From contig NC_133770.1 in the NCBI RefSeq assembly GCF_003597395.2, positions 78,480,414 through 78,544,413 of the forward strand: a DNA stretch of 64,000 nt, in the 5' to 3' direction. The number at the start of each line of letters is the position of its first letter. Positions within the stretch are counted from its first letter, which is position 1. The stretch comes from Chelonoidis abingdonii. Taxonomy: Eukaryota > Chordata > Testudines > Testudinidae. Under the pieces are notes generated by a model. It was given only the letters and a program-made list of their open reading frames with translations. It ran no database searches and had not been told where the DNA came from. Of this stretch, positions 1 to 10,600 are shown one piece after another. A program made the translations under genes and the position numbers.

Positions 1-1022
1 TAAATGGTAAGTACAAAAAAGTGTTAGAAGCCACCAACTTTTTTTTTATTGTGTTTGCTCTCTCGTAACTTAAAATGACCTTGCAAGATTCAGCCCCAAG
101 CAACATTTTACAGCAAAGTCATAAACCTCCAAAAAGAGAAATTTATGATGGAAATGCTGACAGCCAGACCCTCAACCATTGCAGTGGTAGCGGGTGCCAG
201 TATAATACTGAGCTTGTGAGTTAGAAGACAGTAGCATAAATCAGCCAAGGTCTGGCTAGAAATGTCGGTGTGTTCATGCCATCCATTTCCCTTTTCCAGT
301 AACATGAGAGAATTTGTCCAACATAAACGGTCTTAAAATAATGTTATGGTACTGTTCACAGAGGATGACCAAAGTTAAGAATTTCACAGTTAGGTTTCTC
401 CCATACCTGAGAGAAAGAGGAACATTGAGAAAACACTTTGCCTTTTTTTGTGACTAGATGTTTGGGTTTGGGGGGTCTAGTGTTACTTTTGTTGCATGAT
501 TAATTTTAATCGTAATTTTAATTATGTTTTTAACTGAGTGAATTTCTTTGCACATGTTTGTGGTTTTTTAATTAAAATAAGCTGATGTTTATTGCCTTTG
601 TTACACTTCACATTTAGTCTTTGTGAATCGTATTTGACTAGATATGTACTTCATGGACTAAAAAAAGCACATGGAACATGGGCAGCACATGGTAGGCCTC
701 ATCAGGGTCTTGTCTCATGTATACTAGTGTTACACTGACTTTAAGGGAAATGGAATTGCTCCTGATTTAGACTGGCCTAGTGAGAAGAGAATCAGGCCCT
801 CAGTCTGCTTTCTCCAATATAGTGGTGTGTAATAAAAGCATCATAGCATCTCACTAGTGTTCTGCGCATGGATTTTGTGTGCTCATATGTGATAAACAAG
901 TTCCTTTAATTTGAGCAATAGAGATTCCAACCAAACAGTGAAGCCTCCCTAGATCTACCTCTTATCAACAGAGAGGGTGTTTGGTACAAGAGAACACAGG
1001 CTAGCTGAGTTAGCCATAGGAA
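1..1022. other. RBMS3 intron, nothing recognised
   Basis: AT-rich intronic sequence. I see no coding frame longer than a few dozen codons, no RNA gene and no repeat I can name. Confidence 0.6.
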
Positions 1023-1030
1023 GGAATGGG

Positions 1031-1231
1031 CAGAGCCGGCTCCAGGAGTTTTGCTGCCCCAAACAGCCAAAAAAAAAAAAGCTGCGATCGCGATCTGCGG
1101 CAATTCAGTAGGAGGTCCTTCGCTCTGAGCAGGAGTGAGAGACCCGCCGCTGAATAGCTGAAATGCCGCCCCACTCCGGAGTGGCCGCCCCAAGCACCTG
1201 CGTGATAAGCTGGTGCCTGGAGCCAGCCCTG
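1031..1231. mobile_element. Non-autonomous hAT MITE, family A (TIR CAGRGCCGGCTCCAGG)
   Basis: A 201-bp element with inverted ends CAGAGCCGGCTCCAGG and CCTGGAGCCAGCCCTG. It is flanked by a perfect 8-bp target duplication, GGAATGGG, at 1023-1030 and 1232-1239. The CAGGGCCGG-type end plus an 8-bp duplication is characteristic of hAT transposons. It carries an A-rich tract and a G+C-rich centre but no transposase frame. Related copies lie at 19239-19496 and 19774-19900. Confidence 0.9.
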
Positions 1232-1239
1232 GGAATGGG

Positions 1240-1684
1240 TTCACAGAACGCAGCCATATCAGGGTATTACATTTCAAGAAAGCAAATTTGTGAACTTATC
1301 CAGTGAGTTTAGTACTCTGGTCAGAAGTAGTAAAATCCTTGAGTATGGAAGAAAGCCTGGAGAATGCTGAGAAACCCCATAACTACATGCAATAGGCTAC
1401 AATTCCTCGAGGAGGGGATAAAAAAAAGAGGGAATGAAAAGGAGCCAAAATAGTTTCATAGTTACAGCTAATGAAACCATACAGGGTCCATCTACTGGGT
1501 TTGGTAGGGAATAGGTGATTTGTTTGAGGGCTCAGATTTTCTCTTAGGCACTCTCCTCCCTTCCCTTCTCACGCCCAGGGACACCCTGACATCTTCTCAA
1601 TCTCTCCCATATCCAAAACACATACCTGTATTATCTTTTTGGGGAGCAGTGTCACGTGTCCCACTGTACATGTGCACACATACA

Positions 1685-1717
<33 letters not shown>

Positions 1718-1934
1718 CCTGCCCCTCCTCCTCCACCCTAGTCCTACCTTGTCTGGTCCTCAGTTGTGGCCGTTCTCACATCTGAATTTAGGGGACAAAG
1801 AGGGCCATTTTCCCTACTTTCATTCCATAGGATTCCTGAGTGAGGAAAGAGAAAGCATCTTATCTCTCTTCCTCTGCCCCAAACATACACACAGGTATCA
1901 GGAGGGAGATACTGACACACCACAGCCAACTGGC
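1240..1934. other. RBMS3 intron with a CT microsatellite
   Basis: Intronic sequence without a recognised gene. Its only clear feature is a pure CT run at about 1685-1718 followed by C-rich sequence. Short frames here that read Leu-Ser-Leu-Ser are translations of that microsatellite. Confidence 0.6.
1685..1718. repeat. (CT)n microsatellite
   Basis: About 16 CT dinucleotides in a row, with one TTT interruption near the start, running into a C-rich tail. Confidence 0.95.
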
Positions 1935-1942
1935 TCCTAGAC

Positions 1943-2119
1943 CAATGGTTCTTAGTCTGGGGTCCATGGGCCGCTTGCAGCCCAATCAACACACAGTTGC
2001 AGCCCATGTGACATTCTCAGGGCCATACAGGTAGTATATGTATTGTGTTGATATGGCCCACGTAATACACACGGAGCTGCATATGCAGCCCACGACAGTT
2101 AATAGGTTGAGAGCCACTT
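1943..2119. mobile_element. Non-autonomous hAT (Charlie-like) MITE, 177 bp
   Basis: The ends read CAATGGTTCTTAG and GGTTGAGAGCCACTT, diverged versions of the Charlie-type CAGTGGTTCTCAA inverted end. The 8-bp flanks are TCCTAGAC at 1935-1942 and CCCTAGAC at 2120-2127, matching at 7 of 8 positions. No coding capacity. Confidence 0.8.
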
Positions 2120-2404
2120 CCCTAGACTAGCCACAGGAACCTACAGTGCCTGGTTAGTGCTTGACCTTAAAGTATCATAGACTGTGTAATAGTTTCTCAA
2201 ATGAAGTAATGTAAACTCCATGAGTGGAGGACAGTAGATGGAAAAAAGTACTAGAAAATGTGTTGTAATAAACTATCGTGCACTGGACTAGGTCATCTCT
2301 AATTGTTGTGGTTTGATGATTATCCAAAATATTCAGCTGTATTTTAGCCCACCTGTTCTCAGGCTCCCACCAAACAAAACCTCTATCCTGGACACGGCAT
2401 AAGA

Positions 2405-2840
2405 ACATAATGTGGACTGAGTTACATGTCTGGGAACTATGAGGTCCTGATTGCTAATCCCGGGTCTCCAGTTCCTTCTGTGTCCTTGGGCAAGTCACTT
2501 AACCTCTTTGCTGCAGTTTCCTTATCTATAGAATATATTTTTTATTTCCTACCACATAAGGGTATCACAGGGATTACTTCAGAGGTTCTCAAACTGAGGG
2601 TCGGGACCCCTCAGGGGGTCATGAGGTTATTACATGGGGGGGTCACAAGCTGTCAGGCTCCACCCCAAACTCTGCTGTGCCTCCAGCATTTATAATGGTG
2701 TTAAATATAAAAGCAAGTGTTTTTAATGTATAAGGGGGGTTGCACTTAGAGGCTTGCTGTGTAAAAGCGGTCCCCAGTACAAAAGTCTGAGAACCCCTGG
2801 ATTATTTCATTAATGTTTGCAAAATACGTTAAGATCTTCA
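2405..2840 (+). repeat. MIR-like CORE-SINE, interrupted by a hAT MITE
   Basis: The stretch with GGGCAAGTCACTTAACCTC and CAGTTTCCTTATCTATAGAA follows the MIR (tRNA-derived CORE-SINE) consensus in the sense direction, with its ATTTCATTAATGTTTGC end beyond the interruption. A 220-bp hAT MITE (2580-2799) sits inside it, so the SINE is the older element. Boundaries are approximate. Confidence 0.65.
2580..2799. mobile_element. Non-autonomous hAT (Charlie-like) MITE, family B copy 1
   Basis: A 220-bp element with ends CAGAGGTTCTCAAACT and GTCTGAGAACCCCTG. Its 8-bp flanks are GATTACTT at 2572-2579 and GATTATTT at 2800-2807 (7 of 8 match). It is inserted into a MIR-like SINE. A second, closely similar copy of the same length is at 6268-6488; both carry the CCAGCATTTATAATGGTGTT core. 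Confidence 0.9.
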
Positions 2841-4983
2841 TAGCGGTATTAATATAAAAATTAATAACTCACAGAAGGGAACCATAATTTAAATATAACA
2901 GAGACCCTTTAATTGCAAAAAATCGCCCAATATTCAGTTGGAATTTAAAAATACGAGGCCCAATTCTCACACAATTTACACTAAGGCGTCTAAAGGGTCC
3001 TTAGTGTAAATGCAAATCAAGCCCGCATAGTTTTATTGCTTAGTGATAATTATAAGATATCAAATATTTGTTATATAATAGCCACTTAATCAGCATGTTG
3101 TTCTTTCTAATATATGTTTATGTTCTTAAACTTTTACTTGATATTTTATTAATCTGCATAATGAGTAAGTACAGTAAATTTATTTCCAGAAGGTTTTCTA
3201 TATATTTATTTGCACTTACGTTGTGAAGGATCCCCATCATTTATAACAACTTATAATGACCACTGTGGTGCCACAGTGGTCTATAGAGGGGAATAATATA
3301 CATTTTAAAAATAGAATAAATTTTTGTTTGCTAGGGAAGGATAAACCTCAAATGGTTTGGTGGTGAGATTCGCTAAGATTAAGCATACAGAATTCTGATT
3401 CTTTATATGAACTTTCTCCCAACATCTTGAGTTTGTAAATTTGGGCTGCAAATTTGATAACAGCTTTTCTTTAGAGATGTTCAACACTTCCCTGCTGGGT
3501 CAGAAATATAATAAGAATAGCTCTCTTTATAGTATATCAGCGCTTCAGTTTCTGGTCTTAATCAGAATCAATAAGTACAGAGACAAATGAAGAGGAAGTT
3601 CAAGGTTTTTAAAATAATTATCCAAACCTTTAAGATTATTAAAAGAATTTGGCCTATGACTTTGGTGGGGTCTTATTTTCTCCAAATTCTTACCCAACAA
3701 TGAGATTTACAAGATGCACCCTAGTACCTTCAGAATTGTTGTAGGGCATGAACTGGTCTAGGGCCTGGGACTTTTTCCATTAAACTATGGACTAGTACCA
3801 AAAGTGCACTATTAAAGAGTTTGAAAGTAATATCTTGTGAACCATCTAGAACAGAAACAATTTTGTTTTACCACTAGAAAATTGGTATTACCCATTTTTC
3901 AGAGGTATATTACATCCCTCTCTTTGCATGACAAATTGTGACATTATTAGGATCTTTATTTTTACAATCTGGTTTTCAGTTTACTTTATTTCTTATATAA
4001 TTTTTGTGGGAATTACTTAAATAAATAAAGGATGATGCAGCCTTCAATCCTATGTTGAGCTCTGTGTGGGTGGGCCCTTTTGCCCACACACAGCCCCGTG
4101 TGTAGGATCAGGCTATTGTACAGTATGTAACATGAGAATCCCAAGTGTTATTTCTGCCCATAGCAAGTGCTGAGGGTGTATCAAAATTTCAATGGAATTA
4201 AAACAAGATGTTAAATCAGAATGATAGGGAAGTCAGGTTTCGATATCTCACCACCTGCCAAGGCTAGAAACGTATTGGGAGACCAGCAAAACTGTTTCCA
4301 GGAGTGATAAACATTTTCTGCTGCTAGTCATGAATTAATGAGTAGTCTAAAACACATCAATGAGTTGTTTCAGTTTATTAAATAAGATATTGCACATTTT
4401 AGGATAATCTCTTAGACGTACTCTTTTACTACTTTCTGAAAGCAAAAATAATTAAATCCTTCAAATCCCAGAGTAATTTTGCTAAATTATCACTATTCAT
4501 TTGATTTAATCCTGCCACCAGTGAGGACATTCAGAGTTAAATTTTCAAGTTTAGGTGCCTAAATTGCACCTTGCAAACATAAGCATATATAAATTCAAAC
4601 ATTGAATTGTGGTCCAGATCCTAAGGTGGAGAAAATTGGCATAGTATGTGTGCAAAATGGATAATCTGTAATTTCCCCCAGGAGAACCATAAGAGGAGCT
4701 AATGTGGTGAGGGAGGGGGAAAGATTTCACAATATTGGTTTATTTTCAGAACGCCAGAACCTTCTCTGATTTCCCAGATCCTCCAGGGGTGGGGGGGGGG
4801 AACTGAGGACACGCTTCACTAGATTATCCTGGCTGCATAGTCCTCATAATTCCATTTGCAGATTAACTCTTGTTTACTAGTCACCTAAGGTCATTGTTAC
4901 AAACTGTACATATAACCACCCACTTGCATATGCAATTATTTGTTTTGTGTGCACAAATACACATTTTTCAATCTTTGTCTATC
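2840..4983. other. RBMS3 intron, largely unrecognised
   Basis: Apart from the palindrome near 2956, an 11-bp hairpin at 3258-3281 and a G run at about 4790-4800, I see no gene or nameable repeat. The composition is AT-rich throughout. Confidence 0.55.
2956..3026. repeat. Small palindromic MITE-like repeat
   Basis: Perfect 12-bp arms TTTACACTAAGG (2975-2986) and CCTTAGTGTAAA (2999-3010) around a 12-base spacer, with looser complementarity outside them. This resembles the old palindromic MITEs scattered through amniote genomes. No target duplication is clear. Confidence 0.45.
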
Positions 4984-4995
4984 TTGCATATTTTT

Positions 4996-5213
4996 AAGTA
5001 TCAGAGGGGTAGCCGTGTTAGTCTGGATCTGTAAAAGCAGCAGAGAATCTTGTGGCACCTTATAGACTAACAGAAGTTTTGGAGCGTGAGCTTTCGTGGG
5101 TGAATACCCACTTCGTCAGACGCAGCGTCTGACGAAGTGGGTATTCACCCACAAACGCTCACGTTCCAAAACTTCTGTTAGTCTATAAGGTGCCACAGGA
5201 TTCTCTGCTGCTT
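4996..5213 (+). mobile_element. Cry-type tRNA-derived SINE, foldback insertion
   Basis: A sense copy starts at about 4996 (TATCAGAGGGGTAGCCGTG, the tRNA-derived head). It runs to 5123 and is followed, after a single base, by its own reverse complement. The arms 5033-5123 and 5125-5215 are 91 bp each and differ at four positions. The antisense arm lacks the first 35 or so bases of the head. A perfect 12-bp duplication, TTGCATATTTTT, lies at 4984-4995 and 5214-5225; its first two bases overlap the end of the arm. Both arms therefore look like one insertion. The centre GACGC-A-GCGTC is itself palindromic. Confidence 0.85.
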
Positions 5214-5225
5214 TTGCATATTTTT

Positions 5226-6259
5226 GTATATCTTGTGATTTTTCTGCACAGAAATAGCTATTGGGTGCAGCATGATCAGCCAGCTTTGAAAATGTGCCCT
5301 TCACAGTCAGTGTGGGAAGTCTAGGCTGCCAATAGTTTGTCCTTGCACTAACTCACTATATTCTCAGAGCCAAACGGTCAATTCTAATATATGGTGCTGC
5401 AGGTCCTCATACAGGGATGATGTATGGGCTCTATCCTTCGTTCTAAATGTTCCTGTTTTCTATGTGAAGTCAAACCTTAAGATTAAGGGGTAATTTTTCA
5501 GAGGTCTCTGTTTGTGAACCCACAACTTTGTTCATAGAATTGACTTGAGTGTGGAAAACTTATACAATAGCAATAAATGTATGGATTGCAAAACCCATTT
5601 GCACTCAATTTACAGCCAATTTATGTAAATTCTGTCCTTTGGATAGGTTTTGAAAATTTTGAATTCTTTTTAGCACTGTTTTAATTTAAATAAAAAATTT
5701 GCCAGTGCAACAAAATGCACTGCAATTAGCTATATATATATATCTATGTATATATATCTATAAAATACACACAAACACATATATGTCTGCACACACATAC
5801 AGTTATGCACTTAATATAACATATAAATCCAGCATACAGAAACTATGTTAAAAGAACATTATTAAGCTTGTAAAGTCTAGCACTCAAAAGTTAAGAAATG
5901 CCAGAAGTTGTCCCTTGTGTGTTTGCATTATGGTAGTCTTGAATTACATGGTCACACAGTTTTTTCCACAGAACTGCTGACTCATTCAGTCCTCAATGGC
6001 TCCTAGCCCCAATCTTCTTTCCCAGGGTCCTCTCAGTTTCTCCCTACACAGTCTTTGGCCTGGTCTCTTTACCCAACCAGTCCTGGCTCCTAATCAGATC
6101 TGTCTGATCCCCCCTTCACCTTCTTCCCCCACCCACTAGGTCTCAGTCTGAGACTCCTTGCCCAGCCACTCCCCATCTCCCTGTGCCTCCTCATCTGGTT
6201 TCAGTCTCTTCTCTTCCAACTCCTGGCTCACAGCACCACCAGCCCAGTCTCCACCATCT
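5226..6259. other. RBMS3 intron with an AT dinucleotide tract
   Basis: No gene seen. There is a TATA-rich tract at about 5728-5762 and a pyrimidine-rich stretch from about 5990 to the next MITE. Nothing else is recognised. Confidence 0.55.
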
Positions 6260-6267
6260 CCTTACTC

Positions 6268-6488
6268 CAGGGGTTCTCAAAGTAGGGGTTAGGACCCCTC
6301 ACGGGGTTGAAAGGTAATTACATGGGGTGTTGCGAGCTGTCAGCCTCCACCCCAAACCCTACTTTGCCTCCAGCATTTATAATGGTGTTTAAATATATAA
6401 ACAAGTGTTTTTAATTTATAAGGGGGGGTTGCACTCAGAGGCTTGCTGTGTGAAAGGGGCCCCCAGTACAATAGTTTGAGAACCACTG
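6268..6488. mobile_element. Non-autonomous hAT (Charlie-like) MITE, family B copy 2
   Basis: A 221-bp element with ends CAGGGGTTCTCAAAG and TTTGAGAACCACTG. The flanks are CCTTACTC at 6260-6267 and CCTTACTT at 6489-6496 (7 of 8). It is the same family and orientation as 2580-2799. It sits within a long pyrimidine-rich stretch. Confidence 0.9.
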
Positions 6489-6496
6489 CCTTACTT

Positions 6497-8912
6497 CCAT
6501 TCCCAGTTTCCCTTTTCCCTCTCTCCCCACCAGCCTAAGGTTCCAGTCTTCAGCCAATCTATTCCCTGGTCCCCCAGATCCAGTTCTTGTCCCGTACGCA
6601 TTCAAATCACATGGCTTCCTCCTCTTTACGGCTTCATCATTGGGGGATTGGGGTGAGGAGAGGGTCATTGAAGGCACAAGAGAAATAGGTTTCCTGCTCT
6701 CAGTTTAGGTGCCTGGACTCTCACCCAGCCCTGGCATAGCTTGCAGCCCAGAACTACAATTGCAGGGAAAGTTCTGCTTAGCCCCACGCTGGACCATGCT
6801 TGGTGCAGGTAGAATCTTGGGGAATTTAGCTGCTATGATCAAAGAAACGTATGTGTAATTGATTTTTTTTAAAAGGGGTTATAACTTGGCCTGATTTGGC
6901 CAGATTTTCACAAGGACGGTGAAAGCACATCTCTGACAACTGCCAAATTTCAAGCCCTTGCTCCAACGCATGGGGATGCTGCAGCTTTCCAAAGCGAATG
7001 AAGCCAGAATTTTTTAATGCGAGCAAAACAATGTATTTTTCCCTAATCTTGTTCTCAGAAACAGCTGAATTGGCGTGGCTGAAATTTTCCCTAATACAAA
7101 TCCACCTGAGGCAGATACCCATCATGCAATATTTCAGCCCAAATGGTGACAGTTATAATATTATTGTCATATCTATTTCCTGTAGTTGCCATACCACACC
7201 AATGATTTTATAACCTTAAATATCTCACACAAAAGAAGAGTTGATACTTCACCACATACTACATATGTGTATTTGAAAATTATAATTCATGCATCTGTCC
7301 CTAGGTGGGAGATGCATCCAAGTTGTCTCAAGTGTTACTTAATGGCTAGAGGTCTAATTAACATATTTCTGGAGGGTAGGTCTACCTGTCACACACAGCT
7401 GTTCTGAAAGACTCAAGGGGATTCAGGTAGCATGGAGGAATAATGCATGCAGTTGTAGTCATTCAGCAGTACATCTGAATCGAACATGTAAAGGCGGCTT
7501 TGTCTATTATGCTGCCTTTTCAGGCGAAGTTGATAATGCTAGTGTCGGTTTCAAGTGGAGCGTGTGCCAGATTACAGATAGCTAGTGTTGGCATTTGAGA
7601 GCCGTTAATTGTGAAACTTGAGAAGAAAATGGGCCCATTCTTTCTAAGACAGCTATTCAGGAAATGGCCTTTTTATCCCAGAGCACCGTGGGTTTCACTT
7701 TTATTCCCTTCCCACATAAAATGCATGGAGTGCACTGAGGCTTTTTCACTTGGCAGCTCCTCTGTTGCATTCTTTGCCGGGGCTGCTTTGGCTTGTTAAA
7801 ATGTGCCCTATGTATTCAAATGAAATTGTCACTGCTGTGTGGTGCAACATAACGTGCTTTGACACTAAGCGCCCGTAGCTACAGAAAACAGACTTTTCTT
7901 GCATTTATGCTTTCAGAGACAAGAGTCTCTAAAGGCTTGCTGCAGACATTCGCTTAGTTAAATCTGAATGAAGCCAAAGTGAACAATCTAAGTTGCTGTC
8001 TTTGTGCTCGTGGAAACAGCCCATCCTACATGATATGGCAGTAAAAACTGAGCTACAAAAGACTGTCTCATGGTTAGAACCGAGAAGGGACAATTTTAAT
8101 GGTTTCACCCAAAACAAATTAACAAAAGATTTTGTACTGCTTGGACTATTAATCAGCCTAGTCTCTTTCTTAGTTTTTTTTCTAACTCTTGGCAAACTCC
8201 TGTCCAAGGAGAGAAGCCACCCCTCTCAGCGCTGGGTTGAGGCTCTAGAGAATATGTACGCTCTGCAGAATGTTGTTCTTTCCCCCCCCCTTACTAGTCT
8301 GTGGTAGGAATTGTATAGGAATTCATTTAAAAAGGATCTTGACTTATGAGAATGAAGTAATACTTAAGTCATTAGAGTCTCCTAGCTTGAAGAATACCTA
8401 GATCAGAATGAAAATATGAAATGAGTATTGAATATAATTTTTCAAGAGAGCTCTCCTGAAAAAAAAATCTGTAGTGTCTTTGCTGCCTAATTATGAGTCG
8501 CCATCCCTGTCCCCGCTCCCCAAACATTTTAACTCCTATTGTGCAGCATGGGCAACTGTTCTCAGTATCAGTTAACCTGCTGAGGGGTCCATTTAGGTCC
8601 TGTAAAATGGCTTATACATTTCTTAAAGTGATATAAACTCGGCTCAAGATTTGGCTCATATCTTTGTATTCTTTATAATCACTTCAGTCCTATAGGTGCT
8701 TATTTATTATTACTGCTGCAGTCCTATGGGTGTCTTAGAACTATGATTCACAATTATATCAGTGAATGATGAGTCATTTCACCAGGACAAGATCACGTGC
8801 AGTAATGTCTGTCTCCCTTCAGGGCTTGGACTCATGTAATTTACAAGTAAAAATTGCTGTTGGTTTTGTTTTATAATCAATTTTCCATAATTTATTTACT
8901 TTGTAATAATGA
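6497..8912. other. RBMS3 intron, repeat-poor; possible conserved noncoding part
   Basis: No gene and no transposon recognised. The part at about 7430-8260 is free of recognisable repeats, keeps several CpGs and has the mixed texture of unique sequence, so it is a candidate conserved noncoding element. That is an impression from base texture, not an alignment result. Confidence 0.4.
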
Positions 8913-10100
8913 AATCATAGAAATGTTCTCAAGTCCAGGCCCCTGCGCTTAGGCAGTCCCATGTATACCTAGATTGTCACTGACAGCGGGTTATCTAACC
9001 TCCTCTTAAAAACGTCCAGTGATGCTGATTCTACAACTTTCCTTGAAAGCCTGTTCCAGTGTTTAATTATCCTTATAGTTAGAAAGCATCTCCTAATATC
9101 TAACCTAAATCTCCCTTGCTTCAATTGTTTCTTTTTCTACCTTCGGTAGATATTGACAGCAATTTATCACCATTCTCTTTATAACAGCCCTTAACATATT
9201 TGAAGACTTTTATCAGCCCCTCTTTAGTCTTCTTTTCTCATGACTGAACATACCCAGTTTTTAAAATCTTTCCTCATAGGTCAGGTTCTCTACAACTTGT
9301 ATCATTTTTGTTGCTCTCCTCTGGACTCTCTCCCCTTTGTCCACATCTTTCCTAAAGTGGAGCTCCTGAAACTGGACACAATACTCCAGTTGAGGTCTCA
9401 GCAGTGCTAAGTAGTGTGGGACAATTACACTCCTGTTAGTACACCCCAGAATAATACACCTCTACCCCGATATAACATGACCCGATATGACATGGGTTCG
9501 CATAGAGCATGGTAACCCCGGGGCTGCGGCAGCAGGGCTTAGGTGGCGATTTAAAGGGCCCGGGCTCCCAGCAGCGGCCGGAGCTCTTTAAATCACCATC
9601 GGAGCCCTGCTACTGCTACTCTGATATAACAGGTTTCACCTATATCGCGGTAGGGATTTTTGGCTCCCAAGGGACCATGTTATATTGGGGTAAAGTTGTA
9701 TTAACCTTTTTTGCAAATGTCTGCAGTTGTTGGCTTAGATTCAATTTGTGATCCACTATTACCCCAAGATCCTTTTCTGCTGTACTACCACTTAGCCAGT
9801 TATATCTCATTGTGTAATTGTGCGTTTGATTTTTTTGCTTGTTCTTCAATTTATCCAGGTCATTTTGAATTTGCATTCTGTCTTCCAGAATACTTGCAAC
9901 CCATCCCAGCTTGTTGCCATCTGCGGATTTTATAAGCATGTTCTCCATCCCATTATCCAAGTCATTAATGAAAACCTTGAATAGTACCACATACATGACA
10001 GACCCACTAGATTCTTCCTTCCCATTTGGCAGCAAACCATTGATAACTGCTCTTGGAGTAGCTTTAAAAGAAAATCATGCACCCATTTTATAATTCTGAA
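8913..10100 (-). mobile_element. CR1 LINE, 3' part, minus strand, with RT remnant
   Basis: The 3' end is at about 8913 (AATCATAGAAAT, the complement of the CR1 terminal repeat). The 3' region runs to about 9456, is split by a MITE at 9457-9698, and continues with the end of the reverse transcriptase to about 10100. The minus frame over 9699-10035 has VLFKVFINDLDNGMEN, then SADGNKLG, then EKDLGVIVDHKLNLSQQ, which is CR1 ORF2. The catalytic FADD equivalent at 9916-9927 reads SADG, so one aspartate is lost. Further stops and truncation make it inactive. The element is 5'-truncated, as most CR1 copies are. Confidence 0.85.
9457..9698. mobile_element. TA-flanked MITE (Tc/mariner-Tigger-like) inside CR1
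   Basis: A 242-bp element with ends CACCTCTACCCCGATATAAC and GTTATATTGGGGTAAAGTTG, bounded by TA on both sides (9455-9456 and 9699-9700). The CR1 text continues across it. TA duplication points to the Tc1/mariner-pogo superfamily. Family naming is from memory. No transposase frame. Confidence 0.8.
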
Positions 10101-10482
10101 TTATTGTCATTTTACTCCCCTTCAGTTTTAGCTTAGATCCTGTATCTTTTGCTCATTCTTTGGAAGCATTTTGGGTGCATCAGAAATTTGGAATCAGGTC
10201 CTGAGCTTTTTTCAAGAAGCATTTGACATGTCCTTGTTTGAGATGCTCCCTAAGACTCAAAAGCAAGCTGTTCACTGCCACGGTTCCAGCCTGCATGCAG
10301 CCAGGAAAAATGCTGCAATGCTTGATAGTGGCAAGTTCTCCTTGCTAGCTAACACCATATTGTAATGAACTGCTCCACCCGCATCTCTACAGAATTCAGC
10401 AAGAGCAGCTTTCGAGATTTCTCTCGACATCTGTGTCGGGCCTGCCTTTGCTGACTGCACACTTTCATAAAACTCTAATAAT
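10101..10482. other. RBMS3 intron just upstream of the exon
   Basis: Unique-looking sequence between the CR1 remnant and the splice acceptor. No repeat or second coding frame recognised. Confidence 0.5.
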
Positions 10483-10514
10483 AATTGCTTCCCCCTCTCC
10501 CTTTTCTTTTCCAG
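10483..10514 (+). promoter_or_regulatory. 3' splice acceptor and pyrimidine tract of the RBMS3 exon
   Basis: A run of C and T residues (CCCCCTCTCCC followed by TTTTCTTTTCCAG) ends exactly at the exon boundary. The AG is at 10513-10514. An A-rich TAATAATAA stretch about 35 bases upstream of the AG could hold the branch point, but the exact base cannot be fixed by eye. Confidence 0.85.
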
Positions 10515-10594
10515 AATGGAGTCTACAGAAAAATGTGAAGTAGTAATTCAACATTTTAATGGCAAATATCTAAAAACTCCTCCTGGTGTACCAG
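10515..10594 (+). CDS. RBMS3: RBMS3 internal coding exon (end of second RRM)
   Basis: This 80-bp exon belongs to an RNA-binding protein of the RBMS (MSSP) family, which binds A/U-rich single-stranded RNA or DNA through two RRMs. Base 10515 completes an Arg codon split by the intron. From 10516 the frame reads [19 protein letters not shown] and runs on through KTPPGVP, ending on the first base of the next codon. I recognise this as helix 2 and strand 4 of RRM2, just after the conserved GVGFAR RNP1 strand. [13 protein letters not shown] fits RBMS3 better than RBMS1 (AVIGHFNGKFI) or RBMS2 (AIITHFNGKYI), as I recall those proteins. The acceptor is a strong pyrimidine tract ending in CCAG and the donor is CAG|GTAAGT. 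The lengths imply a phase-2 intron before and a phase-1 intron after. The frame is intact. Paralogue choice rests on memory; RBMS family membership is close to certain. Confidence 0.9.
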
Positions 10595-10600
10595 GTAAGT
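10595..10600 (+). promoter_or_regulatory. 5' splice donor of the RBMS3 exon
   Basis: The sequence CCAG|GTAAGT matches the vertebrate donor consensus perfectly from -1 to +6. It starts an intron of more than 53 kb that runs beyond the window. Confidence 0.9.

Noticed and set aside
1520..1940. Open frames reading Leu-Ser repeats
   Set aside because: They are translations of the CT microsatellite and have no recognisable domain or conserved start context.
5001..5060. tRNA gene
   Set aside because: The tRNA-like head belongs to a SINE: it lacks an acceptor stem and anticodon loop and is followed by the SINE body.
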